Counted from the stretch's first letter, positions 8,540-17,727 are shown. The stretch: DNA of 64,000 nucleotides from Hahellaceae bacterium (GCA_016744695.1 JADGDV010000004.1:172782-236781); one strand, 5' to 3'. The notes: a model not told the origin generated them from the sequence alone. Made by a program: numbers and translations.

Positions 8540-10198
8540 ATGGAATTTGTATTCAACGACACCTTTACCGAAATTGCTGTCATCCTGACACTTGCGATGG
8601 TCATCGGTGCCATTGGTCTTAAATTTAAACAACCCCTAATTGTCACCTTTATTGCGGTAGGTATTATTGTTGGTCCCTCAGCCCTAAACTGGGTAGAGCC
8701 TAATGACCAGATAGACCTGCTCGCAAAACTAGGCATTGCACTACTGCTCTTCTTGGTAGGCCTGAAGCTCGATATCCATATTATTAAAACAATGGGAACT
8801 GTTGCGCTGGCCGCGGGACTCGGACAGGTTCTCTTTACCTCCCTATTTGGTTTTCTCATTGCGCTGGCACTAAATATGGAGCTTATTTCAGCCCTTTATG
8901 TTGCCGTTGCGTTAACCTTTTCCAGTACTATTATTATTGTTAAATTGCTGTCAGACAAAAGAGAGTTAGATGAACTACATGGTCGTATAGCGATTGGATT
9001 TCTAATAGTACAAGACATTGTTGTTGTCATGGTTATGATTGTGCTAACAGCACTGGGAGAAGCTGAAGGTACAGCAGGACTGGGACAACAAGCCCTAAAA
9101 GTATTACTCAATGGAATTGGGCTTCTGCTCGCAATCTTTGTTTGTATGCGTTTCCTTCTAACACCTTTATTGCAACAACTAGCCAAGTCTTCTGAAATTT
9201 TAGTACTGTTTTCTATTACTTGGGCGGTATCTCTCGCAGCCATTGGTGTGCACCTGGGGTTCAGCAAGGAAGTAGGCGCCTTTCTTGCTGGCATATCCAT
9301 TGCTTCAACAGCTTTTCGTGAAGTCATAGCTGCACGTCTGGTCAGCCTTCGTGACTTCCTATTATTATTCTTTTTTATCGATTTAGGCGTTGGCTTAGAC
9401 ATAAGCACCCTAGGCGCACAGCTCGCCCCAGCACTGCTATTTTCTGTCTTTGTTCTAATAGGCAACCCACTGATTGTAATGTCTATTCTTGGTTTTATGG
9501 GTTATCGTTCACGCACAGGGTTCCTAGCTGGACTAGCCGTTGCTCAAATCAGTGAATTCTCCTTGATATTGGCAACACTGGGCTTTACTCAAGGCCACAT
9601 AAGCACCGAAATAATGGGATTAATCACCCTGGTGGGGTTAATCACTATTTCTATTTCGACCTATATGATTCTCTATTCAGAACAGTTATTTTCTTTCCTC
9701 GAGCCTTTTTTGTCAGGTTTTGAGCGAAAATCAATAACAAGCAAAGAACTTACACTCGCCACACACAATGATTCTAAGTTTGACGTTATTTTATTTGGTC
9801 TTGGCCGCATAGGTGTACATATGGCGGAGGAATTTGAGCGCCAAGGCAAGCAAGTCTTGGTCATCGATAATGATCAGCAGCGCCTAAGAGAACATGCCAA
9901 ATCAAGCTATACAGTCAGTTATGGCGATATGGAATCCCCCGAGTTTGTCTCACACCTGTCATTGAGCGGAGTAAGCTGGGTAATCAGTAGTCTCAGTCAT
10001 TTACCGGATAACTTATCGATGCTACATGCTTTAAACGATGCGGGTTATGCGGGTAATACAGCCGCTGTAGCAGACAACCTTGAGGATCAAGAAATGCTAG
10101 AATCTCGGGGCGTGACTCAAACAATCATGCCACATAATAACGCGGCGATTAAAACGGTTGAAGACTTACTTACAATTAAGATTCAACAGCATCAATAA
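8540..10198 (+). CDS. Monovalent cation:proton antiporter, CPA2/Kef type with TrkA-N domain
   Basis: Inner-membrane antiporter (552 residues), probably exporting K+ or Na+ against protons. About 12 hydrophobic helices fill residues 5-385, including the CPA2 segments FTSTF-like LTFSSTIIIVKLL and the GFLIVQDIVVVMVM motif with the conserved aspartate. After that a RCK/TrkA-N nucleotide-binding domain begins at about residue 412 (DVILFGLGRIGVHMAEEF, then VIDND). It is shorter than KefB/KefC, lacking the long C-terminal tail, and no KefF/G ancillary subunit is adjacent, so glutathione gating is not implied even though a GST gene follows. It overlaps the GST gene's 3' end by 7 bp, tail to tail. Confidence 0.9.
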   Translation: MEFVFNDTFTEIAVILTLAMVIGAIGLKFKQPLIVTFIAVGIIVGPSALNWVEPNDQIDLLAKLGIALLLFLVGLKLDIHIIKTMGTVALAAGLGQVLFTSLFGFLIALALNMELISALYVAVALTFSSTIIIVKLLSDKRELDELHGRIAIGFLIVQDIVVVMVMIVLTALGEAEGTAGLGQQALKVLLNGIGLLLAIFVCMRFLLTPLLQQLAKSSEILVLFSITWAVSLAAIGVHLGFSKEVGAFLAGISIASTAFREVIAARLVSLRDFLLLFFFIDLGVGLDISTLGAQLAPALLFSVFVLIGNPLIVMSILGFMGYRSRTGFLAGLAVAQISEFSLILATLGFTQGHISTEIMGLITLVGLITISISTYMILYSEQLFSFLEPFLSGFERKSITSKELTLATHNDSKFDVILFGLGRIGVHMAEEFERQGKQVLVIDNDQQRLREHAKSSYTVSYGDMESPEFVSHLSLSGVSWVISSLSHLPDNLSMLHALNDAGYAGNTAAVADNLEDQEMLESRGVTQTIMPHNNAAIKTVEDLLTIKIQQHQ

Positions 10199-10851
10199 GG
10201 AAACAAAACCGCTTTATTATCAGGTTCCCAAGGTGGGTATTTTTTCATCACGCGATTAAACAAAGCTGACTGCAAAAACGCATCTAACCACAACTGAAGA
10301 TGCTTGTAAGGTGTTTGTCTGAACCATTCAAGATCAACATGGGCAAACTGCCGAATAAAGGGCATGATAGCTATGTCAGCAATAGTGAGTTGGTCACCAA
10401 GCAGATAAGGGCTCGACTTAAGTCTGTTTTCCAGCGAGGATAGAAATACCTCACCTTGTGTTCGGTAATACACCATAGAGTGCTCTGGGTATCTATCCGC
10501 ATACTTATAACGATCTAGATACCCTTTAAATTCATGATCATTTTCTTGAATTAAAGCATCTGGGCTGTGGACCAGCTCTGGGCTTGTTTTCATCATCCAG
10601 TTATCTGGGTCATTCATTGAAAGTGCCCATTTCATGATATCCAAGCTTTCATCAATCACACGGTTGTTTAGCAAAATTAAGACAGGGACCGTACCTTTAG
10701 GGGAGGCATTCAGCATCTCCTGTGGCTTATTTTTAAGCGTGATTTCCCGCAGTTCAAATGCCACCCCACTGTACACCAAAGCCATTCGGGTACGCATTGC
10801 ATAGGGGCAGCGACGGAAAGAATAAAGTATGGTGGAGACGGGCTTGTTCAT
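10192..10851 (-). CDS. Glutathione S-transferase family protein
   Basis: A 219-residue cytosolic protein. The N-terminal thioredoxin-like half has the motif RRCPYAMR at about residues 13-20, as in cysteine-type or omega-like GSTs and glutaredoxin-2-like proteins, then KGTVPVL and DESLDIMKWAL; the C-terminal helical half has PYLLGDQLTIADIAIMPF. A glutathione-dependent thioltransferase role is likely; the substrate is unknown. It lies 54 bp downstream of the desaturase gene on the same strand. The 5' end of this gene is duplicated in decayed form at 12052-12192, on the far side of the desaturase. Confidence 0.9.
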   Translation of the reverse strand: MNKPVSTILYSFRRCPYAMRTRMALVYSGVAFELREITLKNKPQEMLNASPKGTVPVLILLNNRVIDESLDIMKWALSMNDPDNWMMKTSPELVHSPDALIQENDHEFKGYLDRYKYADRYPEHSMVYYRTQGEVFLSSLENRLKSSPYLLGDQLTIADIAIMPFIRQFAHVDLEWFRQTPYKHLQLWLDAFLQSALFNRVMKKYPPWEPDNKAVLFPY

Positions 10852-10905
10852 TTTTCTACATTCAACCTTTTACCCTGAAGAACACTCTCAAGTTGAAGAA
10901 AAAGC

Positions 10906-12048
10906 TTAGGCGGCTTCAGCTCTATCTTGCCTCTCACTAATATCAATAACTCCGGGCCACACTGGCTGAGTATCTATACTGGTTAATATTCTGGTCAACT
11001 TAATAAGACGCTTAAAAACAGATTCAGACACAATCGGTACGTTATGCTTCGCACAGATTTCCCGAACTCGGCCATGGGCTTTTTGATACTGCCGAACCGT
11101 CATATCTGGAAACAAGTGATGCTCTATTTGGTAGTTTAACCAACCCTGCATAAAGTCCCGAATATTACCCCCACAATTATAGTCTACCGAGCCCACAATT
11201 TGACGTAAATAAAAGCTAGGCCGGCCTTTGTAATGTTCATCAAACACATAAATATCTGAGCCCGCATGATTAGGCGCTATCACAATATAAGTCCATAAAT
11301 TAATTACTATTTCAGCCACAAGTAAGTTAATCAATGCACTCATCCAGGCTTCAGGGCTAATGAGTAAAAACAAAGCAGGCAAAAAACCAAAACGAAAACT
11401 AATATAGGGTAACCAACAATGCCATACCGTTTGCCAAAAACGTTTTCTGAAGGGAGACCACTGCTCTTTTGAAGAAAACTCAATATTTGTTTTCTCTTGC
11501 TTATTCAATAACGCACACAGAGTATTGGCAGCATAATAGCCAGGTTTCCAAAATACCGCGATGATACCTACCAATAGAAAACGCACCGGCACAGGAATAC
11601 CATTCATCCAACTTGCTTTATCCTGAGTAACATCGGGGTCGGCGTCTTCCCCTAAGTTATAATGATGCAACACATCATGTTCATAATGCCAAGCGGCGGG
11701 GGTCATCCAGTCTAGCCAGTCTATCAAACGGCGTCTACCACGCCCAAACACCTTGCTTTTATATCGCTCCGGCGCGCAAGGGATGTTTTCATACGCTCTA
11801 TGACTTACGTGGTGAGCCAATATTGTCCAGCGGGCAAAACTAGCCGCCGCTAACGCAATAACCGCAACCGGATTTAAACCAAAGCCAGCCGTTGCGAAAC
11901 CAATAAATGACAAAGCCCAAACGATTAATTCTATTTTTCTGAAATGCTCAAGGTCTTTGGCTCCGGTATCTTGCTTAAGCTCTGCACGAAGGTTATCGAT
12001 ATCCGCACCAAAGGCTTTAAGGTCTATGGTTAATGGTGTACTTCTCAT
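10906..12048 (-). CDS. Membrane fatty acid desaturase
   Basis: Di-iron integral membrane desaturase (380 residues) that introduces a double bond into acyl lipids. The three histidine boxes are visible: HHVSHR at about 99-104, HDVLHH at about 144-149 (inside YEHDVLHHYNLGEDADPD) and QIEHHLFPD at about 312-320. Hydrophobic segments lie before box 1 and between boxes 2 and 3. The final box with a leading glutamine resembles front-end/acyl-lipid desaturases. It is flanked by a full GST gene downstream and a GST remnant upstream, so the pair probably arose from a tandem duplication. Regiospecificity cannot be read from the sequence. Confidence 0.92.
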   Translation of the reverse strand: MRSTPLTIDLKAFGADIDNLRAELKQDTGAKDLEHFRKIELIVWALSFIGFATAGFGLNPVAVIALAAASFARWTILAHHVSHRAYENIPCAPERYKSKVFGRGRRRLIDWLDWMTPAAWHYEHDVLHHYNLGEDADPDVTQDKASWMNGIPVPVRFLLVGIIAVFWKPGYYAANTLCALLNKQEKTNIEFSSKEQWSPFRKRFWQTVWHCWLPYISFRFGFLPALFLLISPEAWMSALINLLVAEIVINLWTYIVIAPNHAGSDIYVFDEHYKGRPSFYLRQIVGSVDYNCGGNIRDFMQGWLNYQIEHHLFPDMTVRQYQKAHGRVREICAKHNVPIVSESVFKRLIKLTRILTSIDTQPVWPGVIDISERQDRAEAA

Positions 12049-12051
12049 AAA

Positions 12052-12192
12052 TTAATAAGCTCGTAGTATGGTTAAAGTAAAACTGTTTTCCCGCCATTCA
12101 ACGATGCTACTATACACCAAAGCCATTCGGGCACCCGTTGCATAAGGGCAGCGGCGAAAAGAATAAAGTATGGTGGAGGAGGGCTCGTTCAT
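12052..12192 (-). pseudogene. Decayed duplicate of the GST gene 5' end
   Basis: An ORF of 46 codons on the minus strand whose first 28 or so residues (it reads STILYSFRRCPYA then ARMALVYS) match the start of the GST at 10851 almost residue for residue, then diverges and stops 3 bp before the desaturase ATG. At the DNA level the match spans about 12085-12196 against 10742-10855, including a shared few bases upstream of the ATG. The remainder of the GST (about 175 residues) is absent. It may still act as an upstream ORF influencing desaturase translation. Confidence 0.85.
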
Positions 12193-12277
12193 TTTTATAC
12201 CTGAATATAAATAAAGTTGGTATAATAACAAAATAAAGATTGTTTAATGAAAACTATTCAATAAATTTAGGTACGAT

Positions 12278-12754
12278 ATGTCTGTTTTACCACATCCGAC
12301 TGGCGGTTATAGAGCATATAAAAAAATTAACGGGAAAGAATTTCAATTCTATTCCTTTAATAAAACCGAAGCCGATAAAAAACAAACATATTTTGATGCT
12401 TTAAGTGGCTTAAAAAGTAAAAAGGTATTTTCAAGTTGTGGCCGTTTATGTGGTTTTAGAGTGAGAAAAGATCGAAGACCTGAAAGAAATGGCTCTATTT
12501 CAATGGTAATGCAAACAAAACTACGAAAAAAAGAATATAAGTACGAAAGAAACTTTGAACTTTTTTGGAAAAAAACAAAAAATTTATGGAAAGAAAATTA
12601 TGATTTAACATCCGCTGATATGAAATCATATTCAATGCAACTCAAAACGGCAAAACGTATTTATATTGCTGACGTATCAGCTCTTGAAACTGAACTCACA
12701 ATGACTATTCCGCCTGTAATTCTTCAATCTCCTCGCTCAGTTCAAACCAGCTAA
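12278..12754 (+). CDS. Orphan AT-rich gene, small basic protein of unknown function
   Basis: A 158-residue, lysine-rich, basic protein. The N-terminus (HPTGGYRAYKKINGKEFQFY then SFNKTEADKKQ) loosely resembles AP2-like or integrase arm-type DNA-binding domains, which read 'make a product from a template, with this sequence feature between beta strands'; that is only a resemblance. CGRLCGFRVR near residue 54 is distinctive. Codon use is strongly A/T biased compared with neighbours. The last 50 bp overlap the 3' end of yheS tail to tail, so the C-terminal 16 residues may be adventitious. It sits between the GST remnant and yheS, which suggests local insertion. I do not recognise a function. Confidence 0.65.
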   Translation: MSVLPHPTGGYRAYKKINGKEFQFYSFNKTEADKKQTYFDALSGLKSKKVFSSCGRLCGFRVRKDRRPERNGSISMVMQTKLRKKEYKYERNFELFWKKTKNLWKENYDLTSADMKSYSMQLKTAKRIYIADVSALETELTMTIPPVILQSPRSVQTS

Positions 12755-14612
12755 GCTCAACATCATCCAATTCAGATTTGAACTTAGCCTGACTTTCCAA
12801 AAGCTGTTTCAATTCTTCTTTTTTGGCCTCGTTATATATTTCAGGGTCTGCTAACTGATCTTCACACCCTTGTAACTTGTGTTGTAGGCGGTCGATGGAT
12901 TTTTCATCTTTTTCTAGCTGCTTGCGCAAGGGGCTAATGCGTTTTCTTAATTCAGCCGACTTGCGTTTTCTTTCTTTTTTATCTTCTGACGATTCATTAT
13001 CAGAATTATTCTCGGGTTTATCTTCTTTTTGATCAGTGCTTTTTTGGTATTCTAGCAGCCACTTTTCATAGGCGGGCAAGTCACCATCAAAAGGCTCAAC
13101 CTTGCCATCCACCACTAAAAGAAACTCTTCGACGGTATTTTTCAATAAGTGGCGATCGTGAGACACCACAATAACCGCCCCTTCAAACCCTTGTAGCGCG
13201 ACCGTTAATGCATGACGCATTTCAAGATCAAGGTGGTTGGTTGGCTCATCAAGTAATAGAAGGTTCGGTTTCTGCCAGGCAATAATCGCCAGAGCAAGCC
13301 GCGCCTTTTCCCCACCTGAAAAGGTGGTTATATCCCCAAAAGCATCATCCCCATGAAAGCCAAACCCACCTAAGAAATTACGTATAGATTGCTCAGACTC
13401 CAAAGGAGAAAGTCGTTGAATATGTGTCGCAGGGGAGGCTTTAGGGTCAAGGGCTTCTAATTGATGTTGCGCAAAATAACCTATAGCCAGGTGTTCACCA
13501 CAGACACGCTCACCTGACAGTGGTGGTAGATCATTTACAATCGATTTAATTAATGTCGATTTACCTGCTCCGTTTGGCCCTAGAAGACCCACTCTTGTTC
13601 CCGGGTGAATACTCAGGTTTATATTCTGTAAAATCGTTTTATCGCCATACCCTACTGCTATCTGCTTCATGTTAAGCAAGGGGTCTGACATTTTTTCTGC
13701 ACACGGGAATTCAAAGTGGAAAGGTGAATCCACATGAGCCGCCGCAATTTTTTCCATGCGTTCAAGCTCTTTTAATCGACTCTGAGCTTGTTTCGCCTTA
13801 GTTGCTTTAGCACGGAAACGACGAACAAAATCTTCTATTTCAGAGATTCTCTGCTGCTGTTTCTCAAAATTAGCTTGTTGCTGCGCCAAGCGCTCAGCTC
13901 TCTGAGTTTCAAAAGAAGAATAGCTACCGGTATAGTAATTAAGCTTTTTATTTTCGAAATGCAGTATATTGCTGGCCACGCTATCAATAAAATCTCTATC
14001 GTGAGAGATAAAGACTAATGTGCCTTGATACTGCTTTAACCAACGTTCTAGCCAAAGTGTTGCATCAAGATCAAGGTGATTGGTTGGCTCATCGAGTAAC
14101 AAAAGGTCTGAAGGGCACATTAGAGCTTGAGCAAGATTAAGCCTTATTCTCCACCCACCCGAAAAATCACCTACAGGTCGAGCCATATCTTTCTGGGCAA
14201 AACCAAGACCATGCAATAATTGTTCAGCACTGACATTAACATTGTAGCCATCAACGGCATCGATCTTTCCGTGAAGCTGAGCCATTTTATCATGGTCATC
14301 AGCATGCTCAGCCTCGGCTAATGCAGCCTGTAACTTGCGAAGTGCTTTATGTCCATCGATAACATGCTCTAAGGCTGTTCTGGTGAGGTTTTCTATCTCC
14401 TGTTCCATATGGGCAACACGACACTGTCCAGGTAGCGATAGCGTACCGGCATCAACTTGTAACTCACCTAGTATCAGCTTAAATAGACTGGTTTTGCCTG
14501 AGCCGTTGGCTCCAACAATCGCCACTCGACGGCCAGAATGGATAGTTACATCAACTTGGTCTAGCAGCGTGTTACCGCCACGTAGTAAACTTAAGGATTC
14601 AATTTTTAGCAT
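12705..14612 (-). CDS. yheS: ABC-F family ATPase YheS
   Basis: Cytoplasmic, ribosome-associated ABC-F protein (635 residues) with two ATP-binding cassettes and no membrane domain. Walker A motifs are GANGSGKTS at about 34-42 and GPNGAGKST near 340; signature and Walker B motifs are DFSGGWRIRLNLAQAL/LLLLDEPTNHLD and TFSGGEKARLALAI/LLLLDEPTNHLD. The linker RFRAKATKAKQAQSRLKELE is the P-site tRNA interaction motif region. The C-terminus after about residue 530 is a charged coiled coil. Sequence order closely follows Escherichia coli YheS rather than Uup. The start codon is back to back with the divergent TIGR02444 gene. Confidence 0.95.
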   Translation of the reverse strand: MLKIESLSLLRGGNTLLDQVDVTIHSGRRVAIVGANGSGKTSLFKLILGELQVDAGTLSLPGQCRVAHMEQEIENLTRTALEHVIDGHKALRKLQAALAEAEHADDHDKMAQLHGKIDAVDGYNVNVSAEQLLHGLGFAQKDMARPVGDFSGGWRIRLNLAQALMCPSDLLLLDEPTNHLDLDATLWLERWLKQYQGTLVFISHDRDFIDSVASNILHFENKKLNYYTGSYSSFETQRAERLAQQQANFEKQQQRISEIEDFVRRFRAKATKAKQAQSRLKELERMEKIAAAHVDSPFHFEFPCAEKMSDPLLNMKQIAVGYGDKTILQNINLSIHPGTRVGLLGPNGAGKSTLIKSIVNDLPPLSGERVCGEHLAIGYFAQHQLEALDPKASPATHIQRLSPLESEQSIRNFLGGFGFHGDDAFGDITTFSGGEKARLALAIIAWQKPNLLLLDEPTNHLDLEMRHALTVALQGFEGAVIVVSHDRHLLKNTVEEFLLVVDGKVEPFDGDLPAYEKWLLEYQKSTDQKEDKPENNSDNESSEDKKERKRKSAELRKRISPLRKQLEKDEKSIDRLQHKLQGCEDQLADPEIYNEAKKEELKQLLESQAKFKSELDDVELSWFELSEEIEELQAE

Positions 14613-14625
14613 GGCGGCATTTTAC

Positions 14626-15222
14626 ATGGAAAACACCCTAAACGATATAAACACTTCACACGTCCGCCTCCCGAATGAATTGCCTCTTGAAACACCTTTT
14701 TGGGCATTTTCATTATCATTGTGGAAGAATAAAAATGCGCAAACAGCACTGCTCTCACTACAAAATGATATGGACTTAGTCGTTAACCGTTTATTATTTT
14801 GTTGTTGGCTGGGGTTTGAACGACGAGAGCTTTTGACCGATGAGTTGTTTAAAGATCAATTATTATTCCAATGGCATGAACAATCGGTCGCTCCGCTAAG
14901 AGCAATAAGAATGGCATTAAAAACGAGTGCACCAAACCAGCCTAAGCTGATAGCAACCACTCAGAGTGCAGAACTACAAGCAGAACAGGTTGAGCAGGCA
15001 TTGCTATTTCAAAGGGCCAATCAACTATCTCAAGACACAACAAAACGAAACACCCTAGCGACATTGTCATTTAATCTTTTAAGCTATACTCAAAGAGCAT
15101 TAAGCGAATCAAAAGAGCAGGTTGATGAATCTTTACTCAACTCACTCCTGATTAGCCTTATTCAAGCCAATATACCTAATCATGATCGCTCACACATTGA
15201 AGCTTACTTTCATGAAAAGTAA
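14626..15222 (+). CDS. TIGR02444 family protein
   Basis: A conserved proteobacterial protein of unknown function, 198 residues from ATG 14626 (an in-frame ATG at 14611, overlapping the yheS start, is the alternative). The family core TPFWAFSLSLWKNKNAQTALLSLQ then VVNRLLFCCWLGFERREL is at about residues 24-70. The open frame continues upstream to 14335 only as the shadow of yheS. It is divergent from yheS and the first of three plus-strand genes; this grouping is shared with pseudomonads. Confidence 0.88.
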   Translation: MENTLNDINTSHVRLPNELPLETPFWAFSLSLWKNKNAQTALLSLQNDMDLVVNRLLFCCWLGFERRELLTDELFKDQLLFQWHEQSVAPLRAIRMALKTSAPNQPKLIATTQSAELQAEQVEQALLFQRANQLSQDTTKRNTLATLSFNLLSYTQRALSESKEQVDESLLNSLLISLIQANIPNHDRSHIEAYFHEK

Positions 15223-15247
15223 TGCAATTTAAGAGATACCAGCACTT

Positions 15248-15736
15248 ATGAAATGGATTTACAGAATTTTCACTTTGGTTTTGCTCGGTGGCGCCTTGGC
15301 TGTTCCCTTTTTCATGAAAAACAAACAGGGAGACCCAATGATGAGCCTGCCGACGCTCAATGAGTTATCGCCTGGCAACATTGCATCTAAAGCACCTAGC
15401 ATATCGAGTGATCGTACCGTATTTAAATGGAAGGATAAGCAAGGTGCCTGGCATTATGGCGATCAACCCCCTTCAAATAGCACTCAATTCAGTACGATCA
15501 TAGTCAACGACCAAACGAATATTATTCAACCTCCCCCTGTACCTCAAGATGAACCCGAGTCTTCGCCAACAATGCTAAGCTCCAAAGATTCAAAAGCAGG
15601 CTATGCTCCCCCTAAAAATAAAGATGATGTTCTGACCCTTGAACGGGCACTCAATATTGTTGATGATGCCCATGCCGTTAGAGAGATGATGGAACAGCGC
15701 AATAATCAACTAGATGCATTAAGCAGTCAAAAATAG
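15248..15736 (+). CDS. DUF4124 domain protein, membrane-anchored
   Basis: A 162-residue envelope protein. One hydrophobic segment (residues 4-21) acts as signal anchor; a DUF4124 module follows at about 58-90 (VFKWKDKQGAWHYGDQPP), then a proline-rich stretch. DUF4124 proteins are periplasmic or outer-membrane-facing and functionally uncharacterised. The gene is 25 bp after the TIGR02444 gene and precedes the FKBP gene. A second DUF4124 protein occurs at 57422-58240. Confidence 0.85.
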   Translation: MKWIYRIFTLVLLGGALAVPFFMKNKQGDPMMSLPTLNELSPGNIASKAPSISSDRTVFKWKDKQGAWHYGDQPPSNSTQFSTIIVNDQTNIIQPPPVPQDEPESSPTMLSSKDSKAGYAPPKNKDDVLTLERALNIVDDAHAVREMMEQRNNQLDALSSQK

Positions 15737-15811
15737 AAAAGGTAGCAACAAGTAAAAAAAACAAGTAAATTAAGACCTTATCACCTAATAAAAACGAAGG
15801 ATCAGAATACA

Positions 15812-16504
15812 ATGAAAAAAATGCTTCTGGCTGCGGCAATGTTAAGCGCATCAACCCTGACTCATGCCGCCGAACCGGTTAAGTCATTGGAAACAGACGA
15901 ACAAAAAGTCAGTTACAGTTTTGGGCTTATTCTTGGTAAGCGTATGACCAGCGATCTGCCAAATCTTGATTTCAATGTATTTATCCAAGGCATTAAGAAT
16001 GGCTTTAAAGGCGATACAGCCTTACTTACTGACAGCCAGGTTCAACAGGTGTTAAAAGATTTTCAAGATAAACAGCGCCAAGATCAACTTCAAGAATTCG
16101 ATAATATTGCAGAAGAGAATAAAGTAATAGGAGAGGCGTTTTTAGCCGAAAACAAAGACAAAGAAGGCGTAGTTACACTTGCGAGCGGCCTACAATATAA
16201 GATCGTAAAAAAAGGCGCTGGTAACAAGCCCGCAGCAGAAGATACGGTTAAGGTTCACTATAGCGGCAGCCTAATCAACGGCACCGTTTTTGACAGCTCA
16301 ATTGAGCGAGGTAAGCCCGTTAGCTTTGCTGTAGACGGTGTGATTGCTGGATGGACAGAGGCGTTGAAGTTAATGCATGAAGGTAGTAAATGGAGCCTTT
16401 ATATTCCTTCTGATTTGGCTTACGGCCCAGGTGGAAATCGTAATATTGGCCCTAATGAAACCTTATTGTTTGAAGTTGAATTACTAGAAATTAAAAAGAA
16501 GTAA
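15812..16504 (+). CDS. Periplasmic FKBP-type peptidyl-prolyl isomerase (FkpA/Mip-like)
   Basis: Periplasmic folding catalyst of 230 residues. A signal peptide (MKKMLLAAAMLSASTLTHA, cleavage after HA-A) is followed by the FKBP N-terminal dimerisation domain (about 30-125, SYSFGLILGKRM and a long helix) and the FKBP catalytic domain (about 135-228, VKVHYSGSLINGTVFDSS, VIAGWTEALKLM, IPSDLAYG). Family members assist outer-membrane and periplasmic protein folding. Its neighbours are the DUF4124 gene and a convergent WD40 lipoprotein gene. Confidence 0.94.
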   Translation: MKKMLLAAAMLSASTLTHAAEPVKSLETDEQKVSYSFGLILGKRMTSDLPNLDFNVFIQGIKNGFKGDTALLTDSQVQQVLKDFQDKQRQDQLQEFDNIAEENKVIGEAFLAENKDKEGVVTLASGLQYKIVKKGAGNKPAAEDTVKVHYSGSLINGTVFDSSIERGKPVSFAVDGVIAGWTEALKLMHEGSKWSLYIPSDLAYGPGGNRNIGPNETLLFEVELLEIKKK

Positions 16505-16521
16505 AGCCTTCATTCACGCCG

Positions 16522-16564
16522 CCTTATCATCACTCTGAAACTTAAATACAGAATGATGGTAAGG
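16522..16564. other. Long imperfect hairpin between convergent genes
   Basis: The arms at 16522-16537 and 16549-16564 pair at 14 of 16 positions around an 11-base loop, in the gap between the FKBP gene and the convergent WD40 gene. No T-run follows, so it is a possible Rho-dependent or mRNA-protecting 3' end rather than a standard terminator. Confidence 0.5.
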
Positions 16565-16579
16565 GCCGATCTTTCTACA

Positions 16580-17566
16580 CTATTTCTCAAACGTCTCCAG
16601 CATTCCATCTGTCATTAACGCTATCACACCACCAGACTTAGCTGAAAACACCGCAGACACTACCGCTTTACTTGACGCTCCACCATAAGCCTTTCTGGGC
16701 TTGGCTTGCCATGTTGACTCAACATTCCCCGTAGAAACGCTCAGTACTGTTAAAACACCTTGAAAGGAGCCTAACAACAGTTTGCTTTCATCATCAGAGA
16801 ACCGGGCCATTGTAAAATTGGTATATCGGTTAGGCAAAGTCAAAACCGGCTCGCCTGTTTTTAAGTCCCATATTATAGAGTCTTCCCTTTGCGAGGTAGT
16901 GAACCCATACTTACCTTTATTAGATATAGCGACTGTTTTTATCTGATTCTGGTGAGTAAACTGGTGAACCTGTTCGCCTGTTTTTAAATCCCAAACTTTG
17001 GCTGTAAGATCATCTGCTCCCGTAATGCCCAACGCACCATCACCTGATAAATCTACCGAACGCACTTCTGCCTGGTGAGGAAAGGTAAACACCCGACTCC
17101 CTGCTTTCATATCAAAGTACATAGCATTATTGTTATTCATGCCGAGCACAGCATACCGACCATCCTGCGATAATTTTATCGCTAACACTCGAGCAGGCGC
17201 CTTCCAGAAGGCGATAGACTTACCCGTGACCACTTCCCATAAAACAATAGTATCTTCAACGGTTGTCGCGGCTAGCTTTCCATCACCTGAAAAAGAAATA
17301 GCACGAATTGAACTCATCTCACCTGCAGCATGATTCCAATTGAACAAGCGCTCTTTTTTAACAACGTCCCACAAGCTACCACCGTGATGGATAGACCCCA
17401 CCGCCGCATAACGACCGTCCGCTGACAATGCTCCGCTCAAAAAACCTTGCACAGCAAGCTCTGCTTCAGATTCAGGGCCTTTACCTCCACACCCTGCGAG
17501 TACAGATAAAAATATAATTAAAAAAGGCGTGTATAGATGTTTTGCAGTTATGTCCATTGTTTCCAT
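16580..17566 (-). CDS. WD40-repeat lipoprotein
   Basis: A 328-residue predicted lipoprotein: signal segment with lipobox LAGC (cysteine at about residue 26) followed by GGKGPESEAE. The rest consists of about six WD40 blades with recurring patterns such as LSGDGALGITGADDLTAKVWD, VAISNKGKYGFTTS and IIWDLKTGEPV, making a beta-propeller, probably a protein-interaction platform on the periplasmic side. No enzyme motif is seen. The start ATG at 17566 could instead be ATG 17557. It is a single gene between the FKBP gene and palindromic repeat copy B. Confidence 0.88.
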   Translation of the reverse strand: METMDITAKHLYTPFLIIFLSVLAGCGGKGPESEAELAVQGFLSGALSADGRYAAVGSIHHGGSLWDVVKKERLFNWNHAAGEMSSIRAISFSGDGKLAATTVEDTIVLWEVVTGKSIAFWKAPARVLAIKLSQDGRYAVLGMNNNNAMYFDMKAGSRVFTFPHQAEVRSVDLSGDGALGITGADDLTAKVWDLKTGEQVHQFTHQNQIKTVAISNKGKYGFTTSQREDSIIWDLKTGEPVLTLPNRYTNFTMARFSDDESKLLLGSFQGVLTVLSVSTGNVESTWQAKPRKAYGGASSKAVVSAVFSAKSGGVIALMTDGMLETFEK

Positions 17567-17727
17567 TTTCTCTGTTAGATGAACCTATCACAGCCAGAAA
17601 CCATGCTACTTTGGCTTGATATATGTTCGATATTTACTAGCGTTACAGTTAGTTTAGCTAAAGAAATGGGTTATAGAAGAGGAAGTTTCAGAAATATTAA
17701 CAAAAATAAAAAGACTGGAATTAATGG

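Noticed and set aside
8896..9465. 189-residue minus-strand frame inside the antiporter gene
   Set aside because: Shadow frame with serine/threonine/arginine-rich composition; the membrane protein on the plus strand explains it.
10192..10851. GST as a gating partner of the Kef-type antiporter
   Set aside because: The genes are convergent, not co-transcribed, and the antiporter lacks the Kef C-terminal extension.
10758..10940. 60-residue plus-strand frame
   Set aside because: Antisense to the GST 5' end and desaturase 3' end; coding signal belongs to the minus strand.
14335..14625. Upstream extension of the TIGR02444 open frame
   Set aside because: It is antisense to the conserved N-terminal half of yheS and does not look like protein; the gene starts at 14626 or 14611.
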